Of a DNA stretch of 64,000 nt, positions 42,860 to 52,237 are shown piece by piece (within the stretch, counting starts at the first letter, position 1; every line of letters starts with the position of its first letter). Below the pieces are notes generated by a model. That model was given only the letters and a program-made list of their open reading frames with translations. It made no database searches and was not told the DNA's origin. The translations under genes were made by a program, and so were the position numbers. The stretch comes from Devosia sediminis (GTDB lineage Bacteria > Pseudomonadota > Alphaproteobacteria > Rhizobiales > Devosiaceae), in the NCBI RefSeq assembly GCF_016411825.1, contig NZ_JAEKMH010000004.1:310001-374000 (forward strand), given 5' to 3'.

Positions 42860-43969
42860 TCAGCCCAGGAAAGTGGCGGCGGGATCGGCGTCTGCGAGGA
42901 ACGCCATGACTTTTGCGCTCAGGAGCGTGTCGGGCGCGGGCTCGGGGGCATCGCCGGTAAAGGTATGCTTGAAGCCCGATGCCGTGATGACGCAGACGGT
43001 GCCGCTCCGATCCGCATTCCGGTCACGCATCAGGAGCGCCACGCCTGCACAGGCGGAAAACTCCGCGTCCACGCCATCATATCGCAGCAGGGCCGCCCGT
43101 GCCGCGGACAGCTCGGCATCGCTGACGGCCTCCACGCTGCCGTCACTGGCACGCACGATCTCGAGCACGCGCGTGCCATCCTGTGGATAGCCAGCCAGGC
43201 GGTCGGCAATGGCCGCGGCCTTGGTGTCGACGGCGTCGATCCAAGGCTCGACCACTGCCTGGCCTGCCCGGAAGGCGCGCGCAATCGGTGCGCAGCCTTC
43301 GGCTTGCACGGCGACCAGTTGAGGCAGCGCCTGACCGGCTTCCACGAGGCCATTTGCGAGCCCCACAAGAACGGGACCGGCACTGACGGGGGCGACCACG
43401 CGGGTGATCTCTCTCCCCAACTGTCCCGCAAGCTCATGACCGAGCGAGCGGCAGCCCCACTCGGCCCAGGGCGAGGCGAAGGTGGAATAGAGCCGGAAGT
43501 AGCCAAGCGCGTCCGACAATCGATCGGCCAGGGCGTAGGCCTGGCTCGGGCCTTCGCCCGCGCGGATGACCAGCGCGCCGCGCGCTATAACGGGTCGCAA
43601 CCGCTCGACGGGCACTGTCATCGGCACGATCGCGATCATCGGCAGCTTGCGCGGGGCACAGAGGGCCGCCGCCGATACCGCGGCATTGCCGCTCGATGGC
43701 ACCACGACGCCAGGACAATCGGGTTGCTGGGCCAGCAACTCTCCCACGCTCGCCGACATGATGCGATCCTTGAACGAACCGCTGAGGTGAGAGCCCTCAT
43801 ATTTGAGCCAGACGCCCTCGAGGCCGGGAATGCGCGAGGAGATAAGCGGCGACCAGGCATGATCGGGATGCGCCCAGTAGTCCCCGGGCAGGGGATCCGC
43901 GATCTCGAAAATGCTGCCTTCGGGTCCGTACCCGAACTGGGCTTGGGCGCGTGACACCTGGATGGGCAT
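42860..43969 (-). CDS. PLP-dependent threonine synthase-like enzyme
   Basis: Fold-type II PLP enzyme of 369 residues from ATG 43969 (a GGGGGAGA Shine-Dalgarno precedes it). The PLP Lys is in LSGSFKDRIM and the phosphate loop in VVPSSGNAAVSAAALC. Threonine synthase, threonine dehydratase and diaminopropionate-type enzymes share these features; the sequence looks nearest to threonine synthase-like proteins, but the reaction is not certain. Just upstream is a 25-bp perfect palindrome. Confidence 0.82.
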   Translation of the reverse strand: MPIQVSRAQAQFGYGPEGSIFEIADPLPGDYWAHPDHAWSPLISSRIPGLEGVWLKYEGSHLSGSFKDRIMSASVGELLAQQPDCPGVVVPSSGNAAVSAAALCAPRKLPMIAIVPMTVPVERLRPVIARGALVIRAGEGPSQAYALADRLSDALGYFRLYSTFASPWAEWGCRSLGHELAGQLGREITRVVAPVSAGPVLVGLANGLVEAGQALPQLVAVQAEGCAPIARAFRAGQAVVEPWIDAVDTKAAAIADRLAGYPQDGTRVLEIVRASDGSVEAVSDAELSAARAALLRYDGVDAEFSACAGVALLMRDRNADRSGTVCVITASGFKHTFTGDAPEPAPDTLLSAKVMAFLADADPAATFLG

Positions 43970-44017
43970 GTGGATCTCCCCCGCCCTGCGAGCGTAGCTC
44001 TCCGGGCCTTGAAGCCT

Positions 44018-44042
44018 AAAATTGCTCCACTGGAGCAATTTT
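44018..44042. promoter_or_regulatory. 25-bp perfect palindrome, operator or terminator
   Basis: AAAATTGCTCCA / TGGAGCAATTTT around a single central C, with a further AGCCT/AGGCT pairing outside (44013-44017 and 44045-44049). It lies 5 bp after the EVE gene stop and 48 bp before the PLP-enzyme start, both on minus. As RNA it would be an 11-bp hairpin with a short T-run; as DNA a symmetric operator. I cannot tell which. Confidence 0.6.
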
Positions 44043-44047
44043 CAAGG

Positions 44048-44482
44048 CTACAAGCCACCCATCTTGCAGAGCAGTTTCCATTCGGCGTCCGACACCTTGG
44101 AGACCGAGAGCCGCGAGAGCTTGACCAGTTCGAGTTCACTGAGCGCTTCGGTCGCCTTGATCTCGGCAAGGGTTACCGCGCGCTTGAACGGCTTGACCGA
44201 CTGCACGTCGACGCATTCCCACACCACCTCGCCCTTGGCATTGAGCTCGGCGGTGGAATCGGGATGGGCCTTGGCCACCACTTTCATGATGCCGACGATC
44301 TCCTTGCCGATATTGGAGTGGTAGAAGAAGGCCTGGTCGCCCACCGCCATGGCCTTCATGTTGTTGCGCGCCGCATAGTTGCGCACGCCGTGCCACTCCT
44401 CGACCTCGCCGCGACTGGTCTTGGCCACGAGATCGTCGAAGGAAAAGACGTCGGGTTCCGATTTCATCAGCCAGTAGGCCAT
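44048..44482 (-). CDS. EVE domain-containing protein
   Basis: 144 residues, the usual size. MAYWLMKSEPDVFSFDDL, WHGVRNYAARNNMKAM and QAFFYHSNIGKEIVGI are characteristic of the EVE (PUA-like) fold, which binds modified nucleotides. Last gene of tsaD-gpsA-yciI-EVE, 3 bp after the YciI gene. Confidence 0.93.
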   Translation of the reverse strand: MAYWLMKSEPDVFSFDDLVAKTSRGEVEEWHGVRNYAARNNMKAMAVGDQAFFYHSNIGKEIVGIMKVVAKAHPDSTAELNAKGEVVWECVDVQSVKPFKRAVTLAEIKATEALSELELVKLSRLSVSKVSDAEWKLLCKMGGL

Positions 44483-44485
44483 GGC

Positions 44486-44779
44486 TTAAAACTCCGCGCC
44501 GGAATTGTTGATGGCAATGCGCCAGCGCTTGACCTCGTAGCTGGCAAAGACGCCGGCCGGCACGAACGGGTCGGCAGCCGCCATGGCCTCGGCTTCGGCC
44601 AGCGTCTCGGCCTCGAACACCACGATCGAGCCTTCCGGCTGGTCCTCGGCATTGAGCAGCGCGCCGGCAAAGACCAGTTTCTTGCCCAGCGAATTGAGAT
44701 GGTCGAGATGCACCGGACGCGTATCGAGGCGCTTCTGCAGCGCGCCGGGCGCGTCCTTGGCGATCATGGCATAGAGCAT
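44486..44779 (-). CDS. YciI-family protein
   Basis: 97 residues, ferredoxin-like alpha/beta fold of the YCII family: MLYAMIAKDAPGALQKRLDT, HLDHLNSLGKKLVFAGALL with the conserved His and Asp, and DPFVPAGVFASYEVKRWRI. Function generally unknown. Separated by 1 bp from gpsA and by 3 bp from the EVE gene, so part of one transcript. Confidence 0.92.
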   Translation of the reverse strand: MLYAMIAKDAPGALQKRLDTRPVHLDHLNSLGKKLVFAGALLNAEDQPEGSIVVFEAETLAEAEAMAAADPFVPAGVFASYEVKRWRIAINNSGAEF

Positions 44780-44780
44780 A

Positions 44781-45767
44781 TCAGGCTTCCCTCTTGAGCG
44801 GGCGGGACATCAGGCCCGCAACCACGGTGGCAATATCGGCCTTGCCGGCGACCACGGCATCGACGGCATCGATCAGCGGCGCATCGACATCCAGGCTCCG
44901 CGCCAGCGCCGCGGCAACCGGTGCCGTAGCCACGCCCTCGGCCAGCTTGGCGCCCGATGCCAGGATGTCGGCCGTGTTCCGCCCGGCGCCCAGCGCCATT
45001 CCGAACTGGTAGTTTCGCGACTGCACGGAGGTGCAGGTCAGCGTCAGGTCCCCCAGGCCCGCGAGCCCGGTCAGCGTATGCGCCGAACCGCCCATGGCGA
45101 TCACCATGCGCGCCATCTCTGCATAGCCACGCGCGATCAGGGCGGCCCGCGCCGAGGCACCGAGACCGGCGCCTTCGACGGCGCCGCAGGCCAGCGCATA
45201 GACATTCTTGAGCGCCCCGGCGACTTCGACCCCGATCCGGTCATCGGCGGCATAGGGGCGGAAGCTGGGGCCGGCCAAGGCGGTCGCCAGGTCGGAAGTG
45301 AGGTTGGCGTCGTCGCCCGCCAGCGTTACCGCCGTTGGTCGGCCCGCCGCGACATCGGCGGCAAAGCTCGGGCCCGACAGCACGAAGCCGATGGCGTCGG
45401 GCGACATGTCGGCCAGGATTTCGCTTTGCCGCGCCAACGTGCCGGTTTCGAGCCCCTTGGCCGAAAGCACCACCGGCCGCCCGGCCAGAAGTTCAGTAGC
45501 GAGCCCCGAAAGCAGCGTTCGCGTCGCCTGCGCCGGCACGGCCAGCACCACGATATCAGCGGTCTCCAGCCGATGGGCAGCGCTGATACCGGGCAGCAAT
45601 TTCTGGCCCGGCAGCGCCGCCTCGTTGCTGCGGCCGGCATTGATGGCGTCCGCCTGCTCCGCGGTGCGCACCACCAGCGTCGTCGGCCGCCCGGCCATGG
45701 CCGTGGCCTGTGCCAGCGCCGTGCCCCAGGCGCCGCCGCCGATCACCGCTACGCTATCGAGCCGCAT
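44781..45767 (-). CDS. gpsA: Glycerol-3-phosphate dehydrogenase [NAD(P)+]
   Basis: Makes sn-glycerol-3-phosphate for phospholipids. 328 residues. N-terminal Rossmann motif [34 protein letters not shown], and the catalytic-lysine segment [16 protein letters not shown] are all present. The start overlaps the tsaD 3' end by 14 bp, a common pairing in Alphaproteobacteria. Confidence 0.96.
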   Translation of the reverse strand: MRLDSVAVIGGGAWGTALAQATAMAGRPTTLVVRTAEQADAINAGRSNEAALPGQKLLPGISAAHRLETADIVVLAVPAQATRTLLSGLATELLAGRPVVLSAKGLETGTLARQSEILADMSPDAIGFVLSGPSFAADVAAGRPTAVTLAGDDANLTSDLATALAGPSFRPYAADDRIGVEVAGALKNVYALACGAVEGAGLGASARAALIARGYAEMARMVIAMGGSAHTLTGLAGLGDLTLTCTSVQSRNYQFGMALGAGRNTADILASGAKLAEGVATAPVAAALARSLDVDAPLIDAVDAVVAGKADIATVVAGLMSRPLKREA

Positions 45768-46836
45768 CGTCGGATATCCTCATGTCGGGCGTATCGAGCG
45801 GCCAGCGTGGCCGTGCCGCCACGTCGAGACGGTCGGCCGCGCCAAGCGCCAGCCTTTCCGCGCCGGCCCAGGCCACCATGGCGCCATTGTCGGTGCAAAG
45901 CGCGATCGGCGGCACGACCAGTTCTGCGCCGGTTTCGGCGACCACCTCGGCCAGCGCGGCGGCGATGGCCCTGTTGGCAGCGACGCCACCCGCCACCACC
46001 AGTTGCGGCTGCGCCTCGGGCAGTTCGGCCTTGAACCGCTCCAGCGCCTGGCGCGAACGGGTCGCGACGATTTCGGTCACCGCCTCCTGGAAACTGGCGG
46101 CAATATCGGCCACGTCCTGGTCGGTAAGCGGCGCCAGGGCTTCTGCCTGGAGGCGCACGGCGGTCTTGAGCCCGGAAAAGGAAAAATCGAGGCGCTGCTC
46201 GCGCAGCAGCGGTCGGGGAAATTTGAAGCGCCTGGCATCACCCTCGCGGGCAATGCGTTCCACTGCCGGCCCGCCCGGATGGCCGAGCGAAAGCAACTTG
46301 GCCACCTTGTCGAAGGCCTCGCCCAGCGCGTCGTCGATCGTGCCGCCCCAGCGCTCGTAGTGCCCGACGCCGCGCACCAGCACAAACTGGCTGTGACCGC
46401 CGGAAACCAGCAGCATCAGATAGGGAAATTCCACTCCATCGGTCAGCCGCGCCGTCAGCGCATGGCCTTCGAGGTGATTGACGGCGATGAGCTCCTTGCC
46501 GAGCGACGCCGCCAGCGCCTTGGCCGTGGTCAGCCCCACCAGCACGCCCCCGATCAGGCCGGGCCCCGCCGTCGCGGCAATGGCATCGACGTCCTCGAGC
46601 GCAATGCCGGCCTCGTCAACCGCCTGGGCGATGATGTGGTCGAGCCATTCGACATGGGCGCGCGCCGCCAGTTCCGGCACCACGCCGCCAAAGGCCGCAT
46701 GCTCGTCGAGCTGGGAGCGCACCACATTGGAACGAATTGTGCCGTGTCCCGATTGATCACGCACGACGATGGAGGCGGCGGTTTCGTCGCAGCTTGTTTC
46801 GATCCCCAGAATGATGGCTTGCGCTTGCCCGGTCAC
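45754..46836 (-). CDS. tsaD: tRNA t6A transferase component TsaD
   Basis: Threonylcarbamoyl transferase for t6A37 of tRNA. 360 residues; opens with [17 protein letters not shown], has the metal-binding His121 and His125 in [10 protein letters not shown], and [11 protein letters not shown]. First gene of the tsaD-gpsA-yciI-EVE operon, divergent from hemC with 56 bp between the starts. Confidence 0.96.
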   Translation of the reverse strand: MTGQAQAIILGIETSCDETAASIVVRDQSGHGTIRSNVVRSQLDEHAAFGGVVPELAARAHVEWLDHIIAQAVDEAGIALEDVDAIAATAGPGLIGGVLVGLTTAKALAASLGKELIAVNHLEGHALTARLTDGVEFPYLMLLVSGGHSQFVLVRGVGHYERWGGTIDDALGEAFDKVAKLLSLGHPGGPAVERIAREGDARRFKFPRPLLREQRLDFSFSGLKTAVRLQAEALAPLTDQDVADIAASFQEAVTEIVATRSRQALERFKAELPEAQPQLVVAGGVAANRAIAAALAEVVAETGAELVVPPIALCTDNGAMVAWAGAERLALGAADRLDVAARPRWPLDTPDMRISDDAAR

Positions 46837-46892
46837 GACGATCTGGTCTACTCCAAAAACGAGATTACCGCCTACACCAGGACTGGCCGAAC

Positions 46893-47831
46893 ATGCAATC
46901 GCCCGCCCCCTTCGCCCGCATCGGAACCCGTGGCAGCCCGCTGGCCCTGGCCCAGGCGAAACTGGTGCGCGGGTTGCTTGCGCGGGCCCATGGCGTGGCT
47001 GAGGACCGCATCGAAATCGAAGTCTTCTCGACCGGCGGCGACCGCAGCCAGGCCGAGAATACCACGCTTTCCACGATTGGCGGAAAGGGCGTCTTCACCA
47101 AGGAAATCGACGAGGCGCTGCTCGCCGGGCGCATCGATCTTGGCGTGCATTCGAGCAAGGACGTGGCGACCGGCCTGCCGCCGGGCATGGTCCTGGCCGC
47201 CTTTCTTGAACGCGAGGATGTTCGCGACGCCTTTTTGTCCGTTTCGGCACAAGGCATAGACAATCTGTCCGAAGGCGCCCGTTTCGGCACCTCGTCCATT
47301 CGCCGCGCCGCCCAGGCGCTGCGTCTCCGCCCCGACCTCACCATCGTGCCCTTCCGCGGCAATGTGCATACGAGGCTGCAAAAGCTGCTCGACGGCGTCG
47401 CCGATGCCACCCTGCTGGCGCTTGCCGGCCTCAATCGTCTGGGCGAAGCCCACCGCGCCACCGCCATTCTCGATCCCGACCAATTCATGCCGGCTCCGGC
47501 ACAGGGGGCCATCGGCATCGCCATTCGCCAGGGCGATCAGCGTCTCGCCGATATCGTCGCGCCGCTCGACCACGCGGCCACCCACGACGCGATTGCCGCG
47601 GAACGAGCCATGCTGGCCGTGCTCGATGGGTCGTGCCGCACCCCGGTGGGCGCGCTGTCCGGCACTGCCGGCGGGCTGTTGACGCTCAAGGGCGAGATCC
47701 TCAGCCTCGACGGCCAGACATCCTTCCGCGCCGAGGCTCAGGGCAGCGATCCGGTCGCCCTGGGGGAAAGCGTTGGTCGCGATCTTCTGGCCCAGGCTGG
47801 TCCCAATTTCCTCGCGCAGTGGAACCGCTGA
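46893..47831 (+). CDS. hemC: Porphobilinogen deaminase (hydroxymethylbilane synthase)
   Basis: Tetrapyrrole synthesis. 312 residues. [13 protein letters not shown] at the start, [33 protein letters not shown], and the dipyrromethane-anchoring Cys248 in [10 protein letters not shown]. The stop overlaps the hemD start by 1 bp (TGATG). Confidence 0.96.
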   Translation: MQSPAPFARIGTRGSPLALAQAKLVRGLLARAHGVAEDRIEIEVFSTGGDRSQAENTTLSTIGGKGVFTKEIDEALLAGRIDLGVHSSKDVATGLPPGMVLAAFLEREDVRDAFLSVSAQGIDNLSEGARFGTSSIRRAAQALRLRPDLTIVPFRGNVHTRLQKLLDGVADATLLALAGLNRLGEAHRATAILDPDQFMPAPAQGAIGIAIRQGDQRLADIVAPLDHAATHDAIAAERAMLAVLDGSCRTPVGALSGTAGGLLTLKGEILSLDGQTSFRAEAQGSDPVALGESVGRDLLAQAGPNFLAQWNR

Positions 47832-48562
47832 TGCGTATGCTGATCACCCGCCCCGAGCCCGATGCCCAGGCGACGCGCGAGCGGCTGGCAGCGCTCGAGA
47901 TCGAAGCGGAAATTGCTCCATTGATGACCCGCCAGACCCTTGGCGCCAATGTGCCCCGGCCCGAGGGTTTCGCCGCCCTGGCGCTCACCAGCACCAATGC
48001 CCTGCGCGCATTGGAGGATCTCGGGGCACTGGATGGTCTTCGCGGTATTCCGGTTTTTGCCGTGGGTGACCGCACGGCCCATGAGGCGCGCAAGCTCGGC
48101 TTTGCCCAGGTGACGGCCGCCGACGGCACGCTTGATTCGCTGGCCACATCGATCGCGCTGGCCCGGCTCGAAGGACCGGTGCTCTATCCCGCCGGCCGGC
48201 ATCTGAGTGGCGATCTTGCGGGCGCGCTCGCCCCCCATGGGCTGATGGTGATTACCGTGCCGGTCTATGAGATGGTCGCCGAAACCCGCCTGCCCGACCC
48301 TGTCCGACCGGGTCTGATCGCCGGTCGATACGGTGCAGTATTGCTTTATTCGCGGCGAACAGCCGAGATTTTCACCACCCTTGTCGCTGACCTCATTGCG
48401 CCCCGCGAGCGGCCAAACCTGCCGGTGATCTGCCTGTCCGAGAATGTCGCGCAGCCGCTGCTCGGCGCGCATTTCACCCGCGTGGTGCTGGCAGATCATC
48501 CGAGCGAAGAGGCCATGCTGGCGGTGACGCTGGCTTTTGCCCGCGAGCAAACTGGGTCATGA
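47831..48562 (+). CDS. hemD: Uroporphyrinogen-III synthase
   Basis: Closes hydroxymethylbilane to uroporphyrinogen III. 243 residues from ATG 47831 (ATG 47837 is an alternative). The family is poorly conserved; the opening MLITRPEPDAQATRERLAAL, ALTSTNALRAL, FAVGDRTAHEARKLGF and the C-terminal VLLYSRRTAEIF fit it. Position between hemC and the mitofilin-like gene supports the call. Confidence 0.92.
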   Translation: MRMLITRPEPDAQATRERLAALEIEAEIAPLMTRQTLGANVPRPEGFAALALTSTNALRALEDLGALDGLRGIPVFAVGDRTAHEARKLGFAQVTAADGTLDSLATSIALARLEGPVLYPAGRHLSGDLAGALAPHGLMVITVPVYEMVAETRLPDPVRPGLIAGRYGAVLLYSRRTAEIFTTLVADLIAPRERPNLPVICLSENVAQPLLGAHFTRVVLADHPSEEAMLAVTLAFAREQTGS

Positions 48563-48586
48563 TCGGACAAACGCAAAGGAAGCGCC

Positions 48587-49834
48587 ATGGCTGAAACCCC
48601 CGGCAAGGACACCCCTGCAACCGATGCCAAGTCCACGGGCAAGGCCGGACCGGTCAAGCCGCCCGTGCTGGAAGGCACGGCACGGCCCACGACATCGGGC
48701 AAGCCATCCGAAGCGACCGCAAAGCCCGCCGAAAAAACGGCCGACAAGCCGGCTGCCAGTGCCGCCACCACAACGCCTAAGCCGAGTAGCGTTCCCCCTA
48801 AGCGGCCGGACACAGAGGAAAAGGGCGGCAGCGGCGTTCCCTGGCTGGCCGGCTTGGCCGGCGGCCTGGTCGGCCTTGGCGCCGCCTATGGCCTGGCCTG
48901 GTTCGGGCTTTGGCCCAGCCCGGCCGCGACCCCTGCTCCCGCCGATCCGCGCCTTGCTCAGTTTGCCACGGCCATTCCCGAGCTCGAGACTGCCACCGGC
49001 ACGGTGCAGGACGAGCTCGCCACCCTCACGAGCCGCGTCGCCACCCTCGAAAGCGCCGCGCCGGAAACAGCGGCGGCGGCGGAAGCTCCTGCCGCCACTC
49101 CGGACCCCGCCTCGGCCGAGGACCTTGCGGCCCTGTCGGCCCGCGTCGAGGAACTGTCGGCCGCTGCCGGCAGCAGTGATAGCGCTGCCGACGTGGAAGC
49201 GGTGGAGGCCGAGCTGGCCAGCCTCCAGGCTGATGTGGCCCAGACCCAGGCCCAGCTTGCCCAGACACAGCAGCAGATGGCAGCGCTGGCGCAGTCGGCC
49301 AATGAATCCGCGGGCTCCAGCGCCGCCACCATTCGCTTGCCGCTGATTTTTTCCGGGCTGGAAAGCGCCTTTGCCGGCGGTCGTGCCTATGAAACGGAGC
49401 TTGCCGCCCTGCGCCAGGCCTTGCCCGATACCGTCGTGCCCGAACCGGTGGCGGCGCGTGCCGCCAATGGCCTGCCGCGCCCTGACGCGGTCGCGGCTGG
49501 TCTCTCGTCCGCCCTCCCCGCCATGCTGGCCGGACGCCCGGTGAACGCCGACGCCGGCTGGCAGGACGCCACTGCCGACTGGTTCCGCGGCATCATCGCC
49601 ATGCGCCCATCCGGTGCCGTCGAGGGGGACGGTCCCGACGCCATGATCGCACGGCTCGAGGCCGCCGTGGCGCGGCGCGACTTTGTCGCTGCAAAGGCCG
49701 AACTCGATGCCTTGCCCGCGCCGATGCGCAATGCCGCGGGAAGCGTCGCCGATGACATCGACAGCCTCGCCGGCGCCCAGACATTCCTGGCGCAGCTCCG
49801 GAGCCAGGCGCTCAATGGGGAGAGCGGCGCATGA
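48587..49834 (+). CDS. Mitofilin-like inner membrane protein
   Basis: 415 residues: a ~80-residue Lys/Pro/Ala-rich cytoplasmic segment, one membrane helix (PWLAGLAGGLVGLGAAYGLAW, about 84-105), an Ala-rich coiled coil (about 120-245), then a conserved C-terminal helical domain. This is the alphaproteobacterial relative of mitochondrial Mic60/mitofilin, typically encoded between hemD and hemY as here. Thought to shape or link inner membrane. Overlaps hemY as ATGA. Confidence 0.87.
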   Translation: MAETPGKDTPATDAKSTGKAGPVKPPVLEGTARPTTSGKPSEATAKPAEKTADKPAASAATTTPKPSSVPPKRPDTEEKGGSGVPWLAGLAGGLVGLGAAYGLAWFGLWPSPAATPAPADPRLAQFATAIPELETATGTVQDELATLTSRVATLESAAPETAAAAEAPAATPDPASAEDLAALSARVEELSAAAGSSDSAADVEAVEAELASLQADVAQTQAQLAQTQQQMAALAQSANESAGSSAATIRLPLIFSGLESAFAGGRAYETELAALRQALPDTVVPEPVAARAANGLPRPDAVAAGLSSALPAMLAGRPVNADAGWQDATADWFRGIIAMRPSGAVEGDGPDAMIARLEAAVARRDFVAAKAELDALPAPMRNAAGSVADDIDSLAGAQTFLAQLRSQALNGESGA

Positions 49835-51216
49835 TTCGCCTCGCGTCCTGGATCATCGGCAGCCTGGTCATTGCCGGCATCGCCGCCTGGGTTATCGCTC
49901 TTCCCGGCACGCTGACGCTGGAATTTGCCGGCTATCGGATGCAGCCGCGGCTCGGTACGGCCGTCGTCATCCTCTTGGTCGCCGCGGCACTGGTCATTCT
50001 GGTCTGGGCTGTTGTACGTCGGCTTATCGGCGCGCCCAGGGCCATGGCCCGGCGGCGCGCCGCTAGGCGCCGGGAACAGGGGGTCGAGGCCCTCACCGAT
50101 GCCGTCATCGCCCTGCAGGCGGGCGATCCGGCGCGGGCCCGCATCATGGCGCGCGAGGCTCAAGCGCGCCTGCCCGAAAACGGCGCCGCACGGCTGCTCG
50201 AAGCACGCGCCGACCTGGCGCTTGGCGACATGCCGGCCGCCCGCGAGCACTATCGCGCCCTCATTGCCAGTGAGAAGACCGCCGTGGCGGCACTGACCGG
50301 CCTTTACGACCAGGCCCGGGCGCAGAACCGGCCGGAAGCGGCGCTGACCTTTGCCCGCAAGACCCTGGCGCTGTCGCCCGACACGCAATGGGCCGGTCAG
50401 GCCGTGTTCGATGATCTGGCCCGGCGCGGCCAGTGGGCCGAGGCTGTGGCCATGGTCAATGCCGAGCCGGCCGCCAGCCGCGAGGACAAGGCACGCAAGC
50501 GCCGCCGCCAGGCCGTGATCGAAACCGCCAGGGCCCGCGAGACCGAGACCAGCCAGCCCAATTCGGCCCTGGAACACGCCCTCAATGCGCTGAAACTGCT
50601 GCCCGACTTCGTGCCGGCGGCCCTCATTGCTGCCCGCATCTATTCCAATCGCGGCGAAGCGCGGCGCGCCCAGAGCCTTCTGCGCCGCATCTGGCGGGCC
50701 ACGGGCCACCCCGATGTCGCGACGCTCTATGCCCATTCTCAGCCCGGCGCCTCGGCCGTGGACCGTCTGAAGCGGCTGGGAGAAATCATCGAAATGCCGC
50801 CCCCGCACCGGGCCGCCGCCATGGCCATGGCCCGCGCTGCCATCGACGCCTATGATTGGCCCCGCGCCCGCGCCGCGCTGCACGGCTTTGCCGGCGCGGA
50901 AGCCACCCAGGGCGTGGCGACGCTGATGGCCGAAATCGAGGAAGGCCAGAGCGGCGACCAGGGCAAGGCCCGCGAATGGCTGGCCCGCGCCGTCCGCGCT
51001 CCGCGCGATCCCGCCTGGACTGCCGACGGCATTATCAGCGACGAATGGGAGCCGATTTCACCGGTGACCGGGCGTCTCGATGCCTTTGAATGGAAGGTGC
51101 CGGTGGCCAGCAATGCGCGGCCGGCGCCGCTTGCGCCCGCCCCCTCCGAACCAGTGACCGCACTGCCTCCGGCAGATGCGCCCTTGCCCCTTGCATCGGC
51201 GGGAAACGCCCAGTAA
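49831..51216 (+). CDS. hemY: HemY-type heme biosynthesis protein
   Basis: 461 residues: two N-terminal membrane helices (LASWIIGSLVIAGIAAWVIA; VVILLVAAALVILVWAVVRR), then TPR-like helical repeats (ARELAL-type ALTFARKTLALSPDTQWAG; ALIAARIYSNRGEARRAQSL). This HemY_N family is linked with heme genes but is not the HemY protoporphyrinogen oxidase of Bacillus. Last gene of hemC-hemD-mitofilin-like-hemY. Confidence 0.9.
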   Translation: MIRLASWIIGSLVIAGIAAWVIALPGTLTLEFAGYRMQPRLGTAVVILLVAAALVILVWAVVRRLIGAPRAMARRRAARRREQGVEALTDAVIALQAGDPARARIMAREAQARLPENGAARLLEARADLALGDMPAAREHYRALIASEKTAVAALTGLYDQARAQNRPEAALTFARKTLALSPDTQWAGQAVFDDLARRGQWAEAVAMVNAEPAASREDKARKRRRQAVIETARARETETSQPNSALEHALNALKLLPDFVPAALIAARIYSNRGEARRAQSLLRRIWRATGHPDVATLYAHSQPGASAVDRLKRLGEIIEMPPPHRAAAMAMARAAIDAYDWPRARAALHGFAGAEATQGVATLMAEIEEGQSGDQGKAREWLARAVRAPRDPAWTADGIISDEWEPISPVTGRLDAFEWKVPVASNARPAPLAPAPSEPVTALPPADAPLPLASAGNAQ

Positions 51217-51252
51217 AAGATCGCCCATCCGAGCGGGTTAAGGCCCATCGGC

Positions 51253-51328
51253 GCCGCTTTAGCTCAGTTGGTAGAGCACATCATTCGTAATGATGGGGTC
51301 GCGTGTTCGAGTCACGCAAGCGGCACCA
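51253..51328 (+). tRNA. tRNA-Thr (anticodon CGT)
   Basis: 76 nt including an encoded CCA end. Acceptor GCCGCTT pairs with AAGCGGC; D arm AGCTCAGTTGGTAGAGC; anticodon stem ATCAT/ATGAT around loop T-CGT-A; T arm GCGTGTTCGAGTCACGC. The CGT anticodon reads ACG, so this is a threonine tRNA. Confidence 0.97.
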
Positions 51329-51347
51329 CTCCCCCGCAAATCGCCGG

Positions 51348-52100
51348 TTACTGTGTCGCTTCGAGCTGGCGGAGGCGATGCGCCATGCGGGCCGTCGGCG
51401 CGATGGCGCGCTGGCTGGCGTCGATGGCGCCGAACAGATGCTCGCGCTCTTCGGCCGTCGACATGAAGAACGGGAAGCGGTCGGCGACACGGTCCCTGAT
51501 CGTAGGCACCTCGGCTGCATAAAGGCAGACCGGAAATTTGAGCTCACCCCAGAAGCGCTCGTCGGCCAGCCGCTCCGAACCGAAGATGCGGCGATAGAAG
51601 GGCGCATGTTCCGCGCGCACCGACGAGATCGTGTAGCGCACCGGAAAGTACTCGCTGGCCATGGCGACGATGCGCAGCGTCAGATACGGCAGCGCCGGGA
51701 GGGCGAGCGAGGCATCGTGATCGGCCGTGAAGCGGCTGGGGTCGATATAGCCCTGGCCGCGATCGAGAATGGGTTCAAGCACTTCGGGCCAGATGGTGCG
51801 GCTGGGCGAGGTGCGGTTCTGCGACGTCACATGGTGGAAGCGGATGGAACTGACCAGCTCGCCATCGATATAGACGCCGAAACAGTAGCAGTTGTCGGCG
51901 TCGTCATACTCGTCGCGCGTCACCTGCTGGGAATTGATGGGCACGAAATCCTCGCGCCGATAGGCCTCGTAGCGCAGTTTATACACCGGATCGAGCTGGT
52001 CGGACGGGCGCACGCGCCGGTATTCGATGCGATCGAGAAGGTCGATCAGCGTCGTCGCAAATCGCGACGCATTGGCCGTGGAAGGGCTTGCCGCACTCAT
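51348..52100 (-). CDS. FeeM-like N-acyl amino acid / acyl-homoserine lactone-type synthase
   Basis: 250 residues with the GNAT-like fold of autoinducer-type synthases: the stretch YKLRYEAYRREDFVPINSQQ, YCFGVYIDGELVSSIRFHHV, and ILDRGQGYIDPSRFTADHDA resemble LuxI/FeeM proteins, which join acyl-ACP to an amine. No LuxR-type regulator is adjacent, so an N-acyl amino acid or lipid-like product is more likely than a classical quorum signal. The start ATG 52100 is preceded by an AT-rich region with a CtrA-like half-perfect box. Confidence 0.75.
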   Translation of the reverse strand: MSAASPSTANASRFATTLIDLLDRIEYRRVRPSDQLDPVYKLRYEAYRREDFVPINSQQVTRDEYDDADNCYCFGVYIDGELVSSIRFHHVTSQNRTSPSRTIWPEVLEPILDRGQGYIDPSRFTADHDASLALPALPYLTLRIVAMASEYFPVRYTISSVRAEHAPFYRRIFGSERLADERFWGELKFPVCLYAAEVPTIRDRVADRFPFFMSTAEEREHLFGAIDASQRAIAPTARMAHRLRQLEATQ

Positions 52101-52127
52101 AACTCTGTCCCCAGTACGTAGTCTGAC

Positions 52128-52142
52128 TTAACCTTTTGTTAG
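52128..52142. promoter_or_regulatory. CtrA-like box with one mismatch
   Basis: TTAA (52128-52131), seven bases, then TTAG (52139-52142): one mismatch to TTAA-N7-TTAA. It lies 28 bp upstream of the FeeM-like gene start. Weak evidence on its own. Confidence 0.25.
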
Positions 52143-52221
52143 CCATAATTGCACTGGCAAAAATCCCCATACGCCGCGATTTAGCGTCGCAGCGTCGAAA
52201 AAATCTCTTATCTGTCAGAAT

Positions 52222-52237
52222 GTTAACGCGCGTTAAC
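52222..52237. promoter_or_regulatory. 16-bp perfect palindrome at the 3' end of the GGDEF-EAL gene
   Basis: GTTAACGCGCGTTAAC is perfectly self-complementary and overlaps the stop codon of the GGDEF-EAL gene. It contains two TTAA half-sites spaced by 6, not the 7 of CtrA. It could be an operator for the FeeM-like gene 120 bp downstream or a small hairpin. Confidence 0.4.
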
